NCBI GenBank assembly: GCA_914767715.1
Contig: OU612067.1
Coordinates: 1,240,001-1,304,000, forward strand
Length of the DNA: 64,000 bases
Origin: Membranipora membranacea
Taxonomy: Eukaryota; Bryozoa; Gymnolaemata; Cheilostomatida; Membraniporidae
Direction of reading: 5' to 3'
The position numbers and the translations under genes are program-made. The notes under the pieces are model-generated. The model was not told the DNA's origin. It saw only the letters and a list, made by a program, of their open reading frames with translations, and did no database searches. Below are positions 26,832 to 39,100 of this stretch, piece after piece (position 1 is the stretch's first letter; each line of letters begins with the position of its first letter).

Positions 26832-29610
26832 TCCTGATAATACAAGGTATTATATCTGCTCAGCTGAAAATGAAGAACACTCTGTGATACCTTACTATTA
26901 TATCATTGATGGACGATATCTCCAAGTATGCACACAACAGGAAGCTTTAATCAAGATGCAATTCCCATTAAATCTAATTTTAACGTTTCGCTTCAAGTAA
27001 GGTGGCGGAAGAGAAAGCTATCAACCTTTTTATTTACACGGAGTAATTTTGTAAGATTCTGTTTGCTCTCTTATCTTTGACACAAGTTTGGTACCTTGCT
27101 GACGCTGTTAGCAGCGTTATTGCAAAGTTATGGTCATTAGAATGGCAGATTCCATTATGAAAAGTTTGCATACTCTTGATTACCCAGGTGTTTGATCTAG
27201 CACTGCGGTTCAAATGTAAGCTTGTATCAGAAAAAAATTGGATTTATGTCTACGATTTCAGTGAAAGCTTTCAAAGGTGACACTCATTTATGTAGAGGTC
27301 ATAGAGTTCATAATCTTTGTACCATCTTACTACCATACCATGTTCAACGAGGAAACCTAGGATCACTTTTAGTCTCCATACTTATTATAACCCCTCCCAA
27401 GTTTAATCAAAGCCTCTTTTAGCCATCCCATCACAGTGTATCATAACAAAACATAATCATGACTTGGAGTTAGGTTTATCAGTTCAGCTGAATTTTTTAA
27501 AAGAGAAACAGTCTGATGCCAATCACAGAGTAAATTTTGACACAATGAAAAATGCAGTCCGAGGCTGCAGCTCATAAACAGACTTGATTAGAAGCTTCTC
27601 AGACATTTTTTGATGAGATATTAATAATTACCTTGGTATGATGATCAGAACATTGAGAGGAAAGCCAACAGAGCTCAGTTTATCATATTACGATAATGAG
27701 ACACTACAGTTCAGTGCTGGTAAATCGACGAGTCTACTGCTAGGTGAAGGTGAGCTTAATTGATAACTAATGCGAGTAACTAACACTTATCAGTAGCAAA
27801 TTTTGTCACAACACTCCAACCCTCAAATGTCTCATTATCTTTGTGTAACATCTCAGATAAACATCATTAGACGTCTGATTGGTAACTTAGCCTCTGTTCT
27901 ATGGATAACAAGATCTATATAGATGATACTTTTATCAATAAGAGGATAGTAATTGGAAAGCAAAGGCTATTCTGTCTCCATGCTGTAATCAATATACTGT
28001 ATGACATTTAATAACAAAACATTGATAGACCAATATAAATACAATACAATAAAAACATTTATCTCTATTTTGTGACGATGGTATTTTATTGAACGGTCAA
28101 TTATGCACTTTATGATAAAGTTTGTTCTATTGATACAAACAAGCAGGTTTATTGTGAATGTGATTTTGCATAAAAAGACCATTGATAGATTTTTGTATTG
28201 GTTTTGTACAAAGTAATCCTTTGTTCGTTGTCTTGCATACACTATTTCCTATCTGCTTGTGATTAACGGACATGCGATTTGTGTGACAATGGTCGTGTGA
28301 CGTCCTCTGCAGCAGATGCAGTGTTAGGACACCAAATCACGTCAGCATAAATCATTTCTCATGAAACCAAGAAGCTAGAGAAACGCTTGATAAAACTATC
28401 TGCAATACGTATCATTGCCACATTGAAGATTGTATTGTCATATTGTGGTTTTGGTATAGAAACGGGTTTATTTGTTACCTAAATTGTACTTGTTATCAAA
28501 ACTGATAACTATGACTCTTTATCAAATATAATTTTTTGGAAGATGTTGGTATGATGTTTGCAGCCCAGAATACTACATTGTGTTTGACCTTCAACTGCGA
28601 TTTGAGCATGAGTGTTTTCATAACTGAACTTAGAGTTACCACTCCTATAAAACGAGAAGACAACAGATTCTTATATATTATATTACAGTACACATTTTAT
28701 ATTACTGGAAATCAACTCAACGGAGTATCAACATCCTGTCTTATTAAAGTTGGTCCTAGCCTTAACTTAACTTAACATATGTTTCAGAAAAATAAAATTA
28801 TTATAAAAAATTCAACCCCTGTAGCCTGTATTAATGGTGTTGTGTTTACACTGCGTAAATGTATATTTGGGTTAATACTGTCATTATGCTGGCTTTACTA
28901 TAAATCATTTGGTGTGGTGGGTATGCTAGCTAGGTTAGTCACTATATAGTATAGACTATCTATTGTTCAAAAATATAGCCTGCTTGTACTAGTAGCCTAT
29001 CCTATACTTCAAACTTGAACACAAGTCAAAGATTTGTTTTATACATAAAAGCAGTTTAGTGGGAAACTGAGTTCAGTTGTGTCACAGGAAGTCTAAAAAC
29101 CTCCCTGGATTATAAGCTTGGATCATAAAATTATAAGCTTATACCTCCACCTTACTTCAGTTAGCTGCTGTCATGGAATGATAATATCTGCACGCTGCCG
29201 TCTTGATTACAGCACTGGAAAAAATCAGCGCTGTAAGTTTCTTTTGGTGACTGTAAGTATCTATTAAGCATGGTGTCCAGTTGATAAATGATTAATGGAA
29301 TATCACAAATCTCACTTGCAGCCATTGGCAGCCTTAAATTAGTGCACATGCCAGTAAAGTGTCTATTGCTGCCCTTAAACTAGTACTTGACCAGTGAAGA
29401 GCTTTTTCATCACAGCCATATAACTTTCAGTACTGTCATTATGAGGTCATTATATAGTGCGTAACAAGCGGATAGACTGCATAAAAAAGGAATATATATA
29501 TCTATATTTGCCTCTATCCTATATACTAATATCTATGGTTAGTCCAGCATCATTACATTACATGTTATTAAGGATAGTGTGGATTGTTAGGCAGCCAGGA
29601 GCAGAACATC
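26832..29610. other. Divergent intergenic region, no supported gene
   Basis: Separates the minus-strand unknown gene from the plus-strand SLC18 gene and should hold both promoters. One exon-like open stretch (27638-27749, MMIRTLRGKPTELSLSYYDN and on, ending at GTGAGC) has no partner exon that I can find. No RNA gene or clear repeat seen. Confidence 0.45.
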
Positions 29611-32600
29611 ATGGTGGATATCAGTGTGAATAAGAGACTGATCAACTCTGATGCTGACAGTGATCATAGCGGTGATCTCAGCAGCAGCGCTGGCGGTACA
29701 TGGTGGGTTAGTCCCTGTTCGATTATTATCATTAAAAGCTCAGGCTTCTGTTTTGTTTTTATTGAGCTTTTTGCAGAACCTTTTGTGTATTTGCGTTCAT
29801 AAGCCAAAGAACTCAATTTTGCAGAACCAGGAATTTTTGCAGAACACAAGCAAACATTGGTGAACTATATCCAACAGCATTTCAAAATAAGATGGATCCG
29901 CTTGTTTTTGCATCTCATGTATTCTGAAAACATTGTTCAGCTATCTAGAAATATCTCTCCCTTCGGCCATGACATGACCTCTCTATCTGTGATAATGCTG
30001 TCGTTCTATTTTTGTATGTATAGCCAATCAGCAGGATGCTGCCAGGCCAGAACAAAAACTCACCCTAACTTTGTCATCCTTATCGCGTTTCTGGCGTTTG
30101 TAGTCGACTCAATGCTGATCACTGTTATCGGTAAGACAATTATATATATATATATAATTATATTGTTTGTCTGTCTGTATCCCTGACCATCCTCAGGCAT
30201 CTACCAGTTCTATATGCTGGCAAACAAAGAAGTTGCAACACAAATTATTCCCCAAACAAATGGTGAAAATCCTTGTTTTTAGGAAAAGCTTGCTGAAAAG
30301 GGAGATTTTATTACTCCGACATCCTTTTTGCATTGAATCAACTCTGCGTAATTATGCCCGCAGCCTTTTAATCAACACTGTCTTGTTTTAATTTTGCTAT
30401 AGGATAACCAAGGCAGATTGTACAATCAGATTTGTCTGACCTCCCATTCACCTATTTATTTGTTGTGAACTTCTTTATGTGTTTTGTTGTTAGACCCAAT
30501 ATTACCAGATATGCTCAGGCGGATAAACATGAATCCTGGCGAACTGATAAGTGACTCACTAATCTCTAAAAATCAACCACTAGAAGCCATTCAGAACTCT
30601 ACTGTAGATCTACAGACTGAGAACTCTGTACAGATCGCTGTTCTGGTGGGTATGAAGCCGTTACTGGAGACTGTATTCAACGTCGCAGCAGGTTTCCTCA
30701 TTGAGAGGTGAGCTATACCAAAATTAGCTCACATATAGGACAGAATACTTTTGCCCTTTGGAATCATTTTCATCTCGTCACCTCTATATCCCTGTGATTT
30801 TTGGTGAAAGGTACCATCATCAGTTTCACTCGATGGTGTGATTGTGATGCACTGATGAACAGAGATAGACAAATTGGAATCCGGTATGAACCTACATTCT
30901 TTCACATCAACCAAAGATTAAAGCCGCATATATGCCTTTAACCTTGTATCAAAAAGGATATTTATAACTACACTAAACTTAGCACTGATAGTAGATAGCT
31001 GATCAATCCCAAACCCACAATTGAATTAATGATACCAAAAAGTTGATTGCACAGATGCTGGTATTCTTATACAGGGCATATATGATGATGTGTTTTGATA
31101 TAGGTCTACCACTGATCTTTTTCTATCACATTTTCTGTAGATTTGGGTATCGTAACCCTATGCTGGTAGGATGTTTGTGCAACATGCTCGCAACACTCAG
31201 CTTTGGGTATCTTAGGAACTTCTATTTACTGTTAGCTGCACGAGTCGCTCAAGCTATCGGTGGTAGCCTCTCGGTGGTGGGAGGTGAGATAAAGAGGTTT
31301 GATCAACTCAATGGTTTCATTACTTGGTATTAAAAGTACTGGAGACTTACATAATTTCTTGCCAACTTGTAAACCAGAAAAGTAAGACAAGGGTGGTTAA
31401 ATAAAATGACCTAAGAAAAGTCTGGCACAGCGAAGACAATAATGTGTCTACATAGATAGCATGGCCAAATATTTAAAATACTTAATTATGCTGGTCCAAG
31501 TAAACCTCTCACAATAATTAGAATGCATCTTTTCTCTGCCATCCACAATAAAAATTTATGATCTTCGTAGAATTCGGAGCTCAACACCAACACCAACACC
31601 AATCAAAATCAAAAAATTTCAAAACTTTTGATTAACTGGTTGCTTCCTCATATTGTGTAATTTCCAAATTTAGTTTTTGCTTTACAACTACTACCTCTCC
31701 TCCTGATTATCCAGGTATGGTCTTACTTTCCAGTACATTCACAGAAGAAAGAGCTCGTCTGAGAGCAACGAGCATAGCATTTGCTGGGTTTCCAGTCGGG
31801 TTGGCAGGTCAGTAGAACTTTAATGCTATGACAGGCTTCGGGTAGAGAGTTGTTTTATAATTCATATTAGGTCATCAGATGATAATCTTACTCACTTTGG
31901 TTACAGAATTCTAACAGCCACTAGGCCTATATATATATTTTAAAGATGCCAAAATCACTATCTGACTTCTCATTGATGTCAAATTGTAAGACCAGGTGAA
32001 AAATAATTTGTAGCAGAGTGGTAGTGATAATTTGCTTTAAAAAGCATCATTCATTTAAATTGACAGACTCCTCAGAACAATTATAATATTTGTTAATTGA
32101 TTAATCAATCTGGGTCTATGGAAGAGTTGTCTGCCGATGAACAATAAGGGGTACAAATTAAACCTGACAGATGAAGTCGTCACTTTTTACAGGTGGGTAT
32201 TCACTGGGTAGTATCCTCTACCAGCTGTGCGCGCCACAGTGCCCATTTCTTGTTATAACTGGATTGAATGTGATAGACGGAGTTTTGAGGATCTGCTTAC
32301 TCCCCCGTCACAATAAGACAGAAGGCAGTGATGAGAACTCAGGCTTTGATGGAGCTAAATCTCTTCTGATGGATCCACTGATATTTGCTGGGCTCGGTAA
32401 GTGACATTATTCGGATAGATTCAATCTCCAGACTGCTAATTAAAACCAAATTTGACTCATTTTATTAATAAAACCTCTTAGTCCGCTCTCTAAATGCCAA
32501 GAGACTATCTAGAGAGGACGATGGCTGATGAGATATCTGATATCTGGTCAGTTATTATATTAGAGAACAGTTGCCAACGAAGTAATGATGCTGAAATGGA

Positions 32601-35509
32601 ACAGAGATATCGTGATAGATCATAGAGTTGATCGCTCCACTCTGTGGACAGATGACCACTAGATTAAGAGCTCAGACCTATATGTGAATTAGATATCGCA
32701 AATATAGTTTTGAACATTTCATCATTTTGTAAATAACTTGACTTATTGTCTCCTTGCAGCGATGAATTTCATGATGAAGTTCTGCATTGGGGTATACCTT
32801 ACAACAATACCAGCTTGGCAGCTCAATACTTTACACAGTCAACAGTGGAACATTGGTGAGTGCTATGACTCATAGCTAGCCTGGATTTTTATTGTCAAGT
32901 GACAGCAAGACTTGATCCATCATTGCCCTGAAAGTGTGTACACATCTCCTTTCAGGGGTGATATTTTGATCCTAACAGGGGTGATATTTTGATTTTTTCA
33001 GGGGTGATATTTTGTTTTTTTATAGGGGTGATATTTGGAGGCGCCGCAGGTCTTATGATTATTGTACAGTTTCTTACCGGCAGATTTATGACTATCAGAA
33101 CCATTTGGAGGCTCGATTTTATAGCTCTATTGCTTCTAGCCCTAGCTTTGAGCTTGGTAAGGTGTTTAATGATATTCATTGCTCAGTCTCAAGCTAGCTT
33201 TCAGTTGTGTTCCCTTTCCCCAAGGATGAAAGCTCCCCACTCCTCTTTCATATCTTAATTGAATAAGCACATTTGTCCCAAACACCCTGATTAGCACTTC
33301 CATATCTATTTCTCAACAGATTCAAATCAGGTTAGAGAACTAAGTGGAGGGAGGGACAGATGATGGTTTGTTATTTATTTGATAAGAAATGCTGAAATTG
33401 AGTTGGGAAATTTAGTAACTCCCAGCTTAAATAAAAAGAATTAATTTTCGGGTCTTACAGATGATTACTCTTTGCTCCTACAGAAGTGAATGGAGGTATT
33501 CCAGGTCAAGGAAATTAACTTGCAATTTATATTTTAGTATCCTCTTATAACTTCTACCTGGATGGTAGTTATCCCTGATGTCATATATCGAGTTAGTCTA
33601 GGAATGCTTGAGGGGTCACTTAACCCAATGTTATGTCACATTACCGACGTTAGACATAACTCACAATATGGACTTATCAATGGATTCTATGCTTCCTCAT
33701 ATAATCTAGCACTGGGAGTAGGTAAGTGTCAAAATAAAAATACTGCCTATGAGCAGAAGTATCATTGCTTTTTGCACTTTTCCATCAAGTATCCCAAATA
33801 AATCAATTCACATATTTACCCAAACCCTTTTTCCAGAAACTGTGTAAAATGCTCAAATAAGCCATTTTAAATTATAATTGCGTCACAGTAAGATTTTAAT
33901 TCTTTTTCTTTCAGGGCCAAACGTAGCTGGTGGGCTGATAAAAGTTATGCCATTCAGATGGTAAGTGAGATTCGATTAATTATTTCTTAAACCCTGTCAA
34001 TGGATTTTAATGTGAGCTTACAATACAAAAAGGTCCGAGTCCTTATAAGGGGTGTTTATTGGTCTTCCTCCCAGGGAGAGTAGAGTTCTTATACACTCAC
34101 CAGTACTCGATGTTCAACCAATGTTTCGGAAACTGGCTAATCTTCCTCTCGAGACTTCAACATTCAGGGAAAATGTAACATAAAGGGGAAACGCAGTGGC
34201 TATACAGAAAATATGAGTAATTCACTGAAACTTGCCAATCAAATCATCAGCTCCCTATGTCACATGAGGGGGTTTGCACATCAAACATTTCAAAGGGGGC
34301 AGCTGGTTTCTAGATTTAATCAAATCTGCTCCTGTGAGTTTCAGTCATCTAATTTGGAGATACTCGATATGCTTTAGGAAGGGATAGTCACTCTCTCAAT
34401 TTTTTTGAGAATATCTTTATTTAGAATATATGTTTATATTGTAAGGCATTTACCAACAGAGCCTACACAAAACATGATACTAAGAGTGGAATCAGCAAAG
34501 TTGGTTCTCCAGCTAATCAGCATCGACACAAGCCCAAAGCTGACTTCTAGAAGCCGAGTAATGAGGCATTGAAGAAGACCCTTACAGAATTTGCGCTTGA
34601 GAATGGAGAGTCCATGTTTTCGATAGAAATTCGGTAATTTCCTATATTGGAACTGTTAAAATGAAACCAAGTTTTTTCAATCTAAGAATTTCGATTAATC
34701 TGGAGGGTCTTTCAATTAGAAACAGCAAATATCTAAAACTGATCGCTCACTCAGTGTCGCTCATATATTGCTCACTCAGTGATGGAACTATATACATTCA
34801 GAGTGAGCGATTTGGGTTTTTTTTTGTCTAATTGAAAGACCAAGTGAGTGATAATTCTGAGCGATGTGATAGTGATAACTTACTTTTGTAAAGCATCGCT
34901 CTTTCTAATTGAAAGACCCCTCTGCTTCATTTATTTGTGTTGAAATAATTTTGTTGATGACACAAGTTATGTATGATCTCAACCGGTTCCATCAAATTTT
35001 GATGAAAATACAAGAGACCAAAGATTCGAATTAAAAACTCTATAAACAAAATGTATGTTTATGACATAATAGCCCCCTAGGGCTTTCTTTGAAACTTTGC
35101 AATTTCAGTCCTAGTTGCTCTATTGAGATTTTCTTAAGCTCGTTTCGAAACTTATTAGCTGGAGAACCACCTCTGATGATTTTAGGTTTTCATGGACGCC
35201 TCAATATGAATTTTTTAAAGTTAACCTTATCATTCTTCAGTTTAATTTGAGTTAGATTCAGCATTTAGCCCCAGATTTAGGTAATTTGTTACTTGACTGC
35301 AAACATTCGCACCTTCAAGATATATGCAACTCATCTGTGACATGCTAAACCTTTCCTATTTTAGTTTTTCTTATTTACTTGACAGGTTATATTGGGGCCT
35401 GTCAGTCTTCATGTTTGTATTCAGTTTCACAGCTTTATCTTGGAGAGGTATACAGACTAAGACAGCTGAGAAACTCTCTGATAATGAGGGATATAAGCCA
35501 GTCTCGTAG
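29611..35509 (+). CDS. SLC18-type vesicular transporter (VMAT/VAChT-like), MFS
   Basis: Exons: 29611-29702, 30024-30130, 30494-30707, 31141-31283, 31715-31807, 32193-32396, 32760-32855, 33026-33156, 33538-33721, 33915-33960, 35386-35509; 1434 coding bases, 477 aa, all in phase. TM1 (residues about 46-66, FVILIAFLAFVVDSMLITVI) keeps the SLC18 aspartate D59 and the P-I-L-P turn. TM2 keeps the lysine (VGMKPLLE, about K121). TM4 has ARVAQAIGGS, and TM10/11 have DVRHNSQYG and GPNVAGG. SLC18 proteins are proton antiporters that load amines or acetylcholine into secretory vesicles. The TM10 acidic site is Glu (GMLEGSLNP), and no acidic residue follows DVRH in TM11, so the substrate may differ. The loop after TM1 is short with one glycosylation site (NST). 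The exon 1 donor, ATG|GTGGGT, is inferred from phase. Confidence 0.88.
32953..33038 (+). repeat. Four tandem copies of a 3' splice site before SLC18 exon 8
   Basis: CAG|GGGTGATATTT, or TAG in the last copy, occurs four times with spacing 23, 23 and 24 bases. AG ends at 32955, 32978, 33001 and 33025. The last begins the annotated exon 8. The first two would enter an immediate TGA. The third is exactly 24 bases upstream and stays in frame, adding eight mostly hydrophobic residues (VIFCFFIG). Confidence 0.85.
34703..34920. mobile_element. MITE, same family, copy 2 (inverted)
   Basis: About 218 bp with ends GGGTCTTTCAATTAGAAA and TTTCTAATTGAAAGACCCC. The internal GCTCACTCAG blocks and the internal TCTAATTGAAAGACCAAGTG match copy 1 in reverse orientation. 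Located in intron 10 of the SLC18 gene. Confidence 0.8.
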
Positions 35510-36162
35510 TTGTAATATGTGGCCAGACAGAATCCTCATCGCTACACAACCATTATCTCATCTCTTTATGCCGACTATTGGATGTTTAATTTTTCTATAC
35601 GAGTCAATATGCCTTGATATTTTTTTTTCATATGGTTTGGTGAGAAAGTAATAAAATTACACTTCTCAAACCAATCTATGAATTGAGGATAGTGACTAGT
35701 TGTTATCCACTCAGCTTTAGAAGGAACACAACTCCTTCTCAGACTATGTCAAACTGTTGGAATATTAAAGTAGTACACTCCTTGCTATCTGCAAATTACA
35801 GGCAGGAAAAAACGCTATTTATCTTCTGATTTTGATCATCTGGTCTTTATCTACCGATTTTGAGTATCAAACATTTTTTATTAATGTATATAATTGGAAA
35901 ATTGTCAATCACTGGAAATGATGGGGAGAAATGCACATGAGGACACAATACAGGCTGCTGTCAATCTAAACAGTGCATTGCTAAATTTTTAATCAAATAA
36001 TTTATATGCACCAAAATCTTGTTAGATTGTAAATTCAGCTGCCAATATAAAAATAGCCATTACCATTACAACATGTTACATCCAACATAATCAACAGCAA
36101 GAAAAAGTATAAAGGAAATTGTCCTATAAGGGGAGGGGGTGAGCGTCCCGTGAGCACAATAT
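35510..36162. other. Convergent 3' ends of SLC18 and SUCLG2
   Basis: Short interval with the SLC18 AATAAA and, on the minus strand, an AATAAA (TTTATT at about 35877-35882) that suits SUCLG2, about 280 bases past its stop. Nothing else seen. Confidence 0.5.
35650..35655 (+). promoter_or_regulatory. Polyadenylation signal of the SLC18 gene
   Basis: AATAAA about 140 bases after the stop codon at 35507-35509, followed by T-rich sequence. The convergent SUCLG2 gene ends about 500 bases further on. Confidence 0.6.
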
Positions 36163-39100
36163 TTAATTAGCTGCGAGAGCACTGGCTACAGCCTTCATAG
36201 CTCCATCTTCGAATCCTTCAGCGTTTATAATCGGTAAATTGCTGTCAGCCAAAATTTTCTTTGCTGCATCTACGTTTGAGCCTGAAATTAATATTGACAT
36301 ATTTCAAACAGACATCATTTGGCAGTTTACACAGAGAAAATAATATGGCTGTAACTTGGTATGATTGTCATTTGTGCTCTGCTATCTCCGCATTGATGGT
36401 TAAGGGTTAGAATCCTGCCTGCCAATTGTGCGCACTCTGGTGCCACATAAGACCGACCTCCACCTGGAGCTATGGAGACAATTCACTCAGCGCTGTGGCG
36501 AGTGGTGTCCTCTAACAATGCGATGCCTATGTTAAAGTTTTACTATATCACCTACCATCTGGTATATACAGAATCACACTCACCTTCTAGCCGTACAATA
36601 AGTGGTAGTTTGAGATCTAAAGCTTTAGCAGCCTTTACTATTCCATTAGCTACAGTAGCACAGTTCACTATACCTCCAAATATATTTACTAGTAGAGCTT
36701 TTACCTGTCATCAAATATCATATGATGAGGGACATACATAGGCTTACAATTATTTTTGAGTCTATGGGTATAACAATGTATCCAATACTGGAATTATCTT
36801 TTCTTTTACAAGCCCATGGTGACTGTACAGCTACTGCAGTCCAATTATCGATTGGCTGATGGTTATCCGAGAATGATAGAACTCCGCAGAGAATCCGAAA
36901 GTCAAATAAAATGGTGGTTTTTACCCGGTTACTATTTTCAGTCTTTTCCCCTCATCACTCCTACCTTTACCTTGGATTTGTTTTACTTATTCAAACAGAG
37001 ACAGTACATCACTAGTGACCACACAGAGACAGTACATCACTAGTGACCACACAGAGACAGTACATCACTAGTGACCACACAGAGACAGTACATCACTAGT
37101 GACCACACAGAGACAGTACATCACTAGTGACCACACAGAGACAGTACATCACTAGTGACCACACAGAGACAGTACATCACTAGTGACCACACAGAGACAG
37201 TACATCACTAGTGACCACACAGAGACAGTACATCACTAGTGACCACACAGAGACAGTACATCACTAGTGACCACACTTACATTTTTATCGTGAAGTAGAA
37301 GAGAGAAAGCCTTGTGGACCTGATCTTCATTGACTCCGCCCCCACAGTCGAGGAAGTTAGCCGGCTCACCTCCGTTCAGTTTTACTATATCCATAGTAGC
37401 CATCGCTAGTCCAGCTCCATTAACTACAGGCAAACATAAACACATTATTCTCTCAACTGACTGTACAATCTAACTCACTGGGTGAGGCTGATTGGTTTGT
37501 GATCCAAGGGATTTTTTTGGATACTACATAATGGCCAGATTTCATTAGTTTAACTTCGTAACTTTTCATTGTTTACCCTTGAACGTGGTGATTCACATCA
37601 CACTTGATACACAGAATATGTGCATACATAGTGTTAATTTAATTTGCTGCCCCGGAATCCTGCATATTAATGGTGTCAGTTTGGCGTATGAGATAATATG
37701 GTAGGGATAGGGAAGTTACAATCACACGATCGGTTACAGCCGAGCAGATGATGTTTCCTACCAACTTTGTTCCTCTAAATTGAGATAATAAAAGTATAGG
37801 GTACAGTAGATACCCTACAATCATCCGGAGTCGTTTTAACTTAGAAAAAGATTGATAAAAAAGTATGTGACATGAAAGACGAAAGTGAAAGGGTTGGCAG
37901 ATAGTATGGTAGAATGAAAAGGTAAATTTGGTTTCACCATGGTGAAAAATTATGCTAAAAACCTTGGACAGGGAACCGAGAGACAAATAGTATAAAGAGA
38001 CTAAGCGCTGAACAGCTTGGATAGCTCTATATGCAGACTCTAAGAAGGTAAGTTATGAAATTCTAATATTGCCAGATGTAGACAAAAACAAGTCATAACA
38101 CAAGTAGATCATGTCTATGTTTAGGACAATCATTTTGTACAAATAAATAAGGATCTGTTATTCTGACTGGTGTTCATAAAAAACCTCTCACTCATAGCAG
38201 ACAGTTTGATCTTATTCTCAAGATGGTTCTCTTATCCACAAAAAAAAAGCCAATGAGCCCGGAAAAAGTCGTAGAAACAAAATTTGACCATATATATACT
38301 CTATTTTATTTGGTTGACAATATCATCTTGGAGCTAGATTCTATAGCTCAGACGACTATAGGCCTACAATGCTGTGATATAATATATTGTAGATGAGGAT
38401 ACCGACCCTGTTAGCCTTGCTGACTGTCAGTGCAGAGTGTGACCAGTTATTCTCTGTATGATTTCTCAGCAGAGCACCAGCTTCAGCGCTATAAGATGTA
38501 GATGTGCTGCACAGCCTGCTCCTCACTCGAGGCTGTCTCACAGACTCACCGACTTCTGAGGATAAGCGTGACCTCATAGAGGGCAGGAGGGTCGAGAAAC
38601 AGCTCGAAGTAGAAAGGATACTGTATGAGAAGCTTACTGAGCTGCTCATCAGATGTGATGAGTCTCAGCATGAGACAATACCTCCCACTGACGTACCTAC
38701 TACACAGCCCCGTCAAACAACTACTGCTCACAACACCGCAATACCGACAACTCTCACAACAACTCTCACAACAACAACCAACATAACTACCATACAAGCA
38801 AACACTCCTAATAATACCATACCACCTACAACAACTATAGAAACAACCACCCCTGATCTAACTACACCACTGCCTGTTCCGACTCCACAGGTCTGCCTCT
38901 CAGCTATAAACCTGACTGAGCCCTGGAGACTTGATCATAATGGCAGTGAGATTCTTCCCGTCAACGGAAACAAAAATAATGATGTCTTATGGATGACACA
39001 AAAAGGTCGCCCATAGTTCAGATTCTCGGGAGAAGGTGGAGACATGTTACTGAATCATACAGTACCAGAATACAGCTGTGGGACTCATATGGGTCTGTGG

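Noticed and set aside
27638-27749. Exon-like plus-strand segment MMIRTLRGKPTELSLSYYDN ending at GTGAGC
   Set aside because: No acceptor/partner exon in matching phase found before the SLC18 start, and no family recognised. Could be a lone first exon; not enough to annotate.
36994-37276. Regularly spaced 28-bp repeats suggestive of CRISPR
   Set aside because: The units are directly contiguous with no unique spacers and lie in an animal intron; it is a minisatellite.
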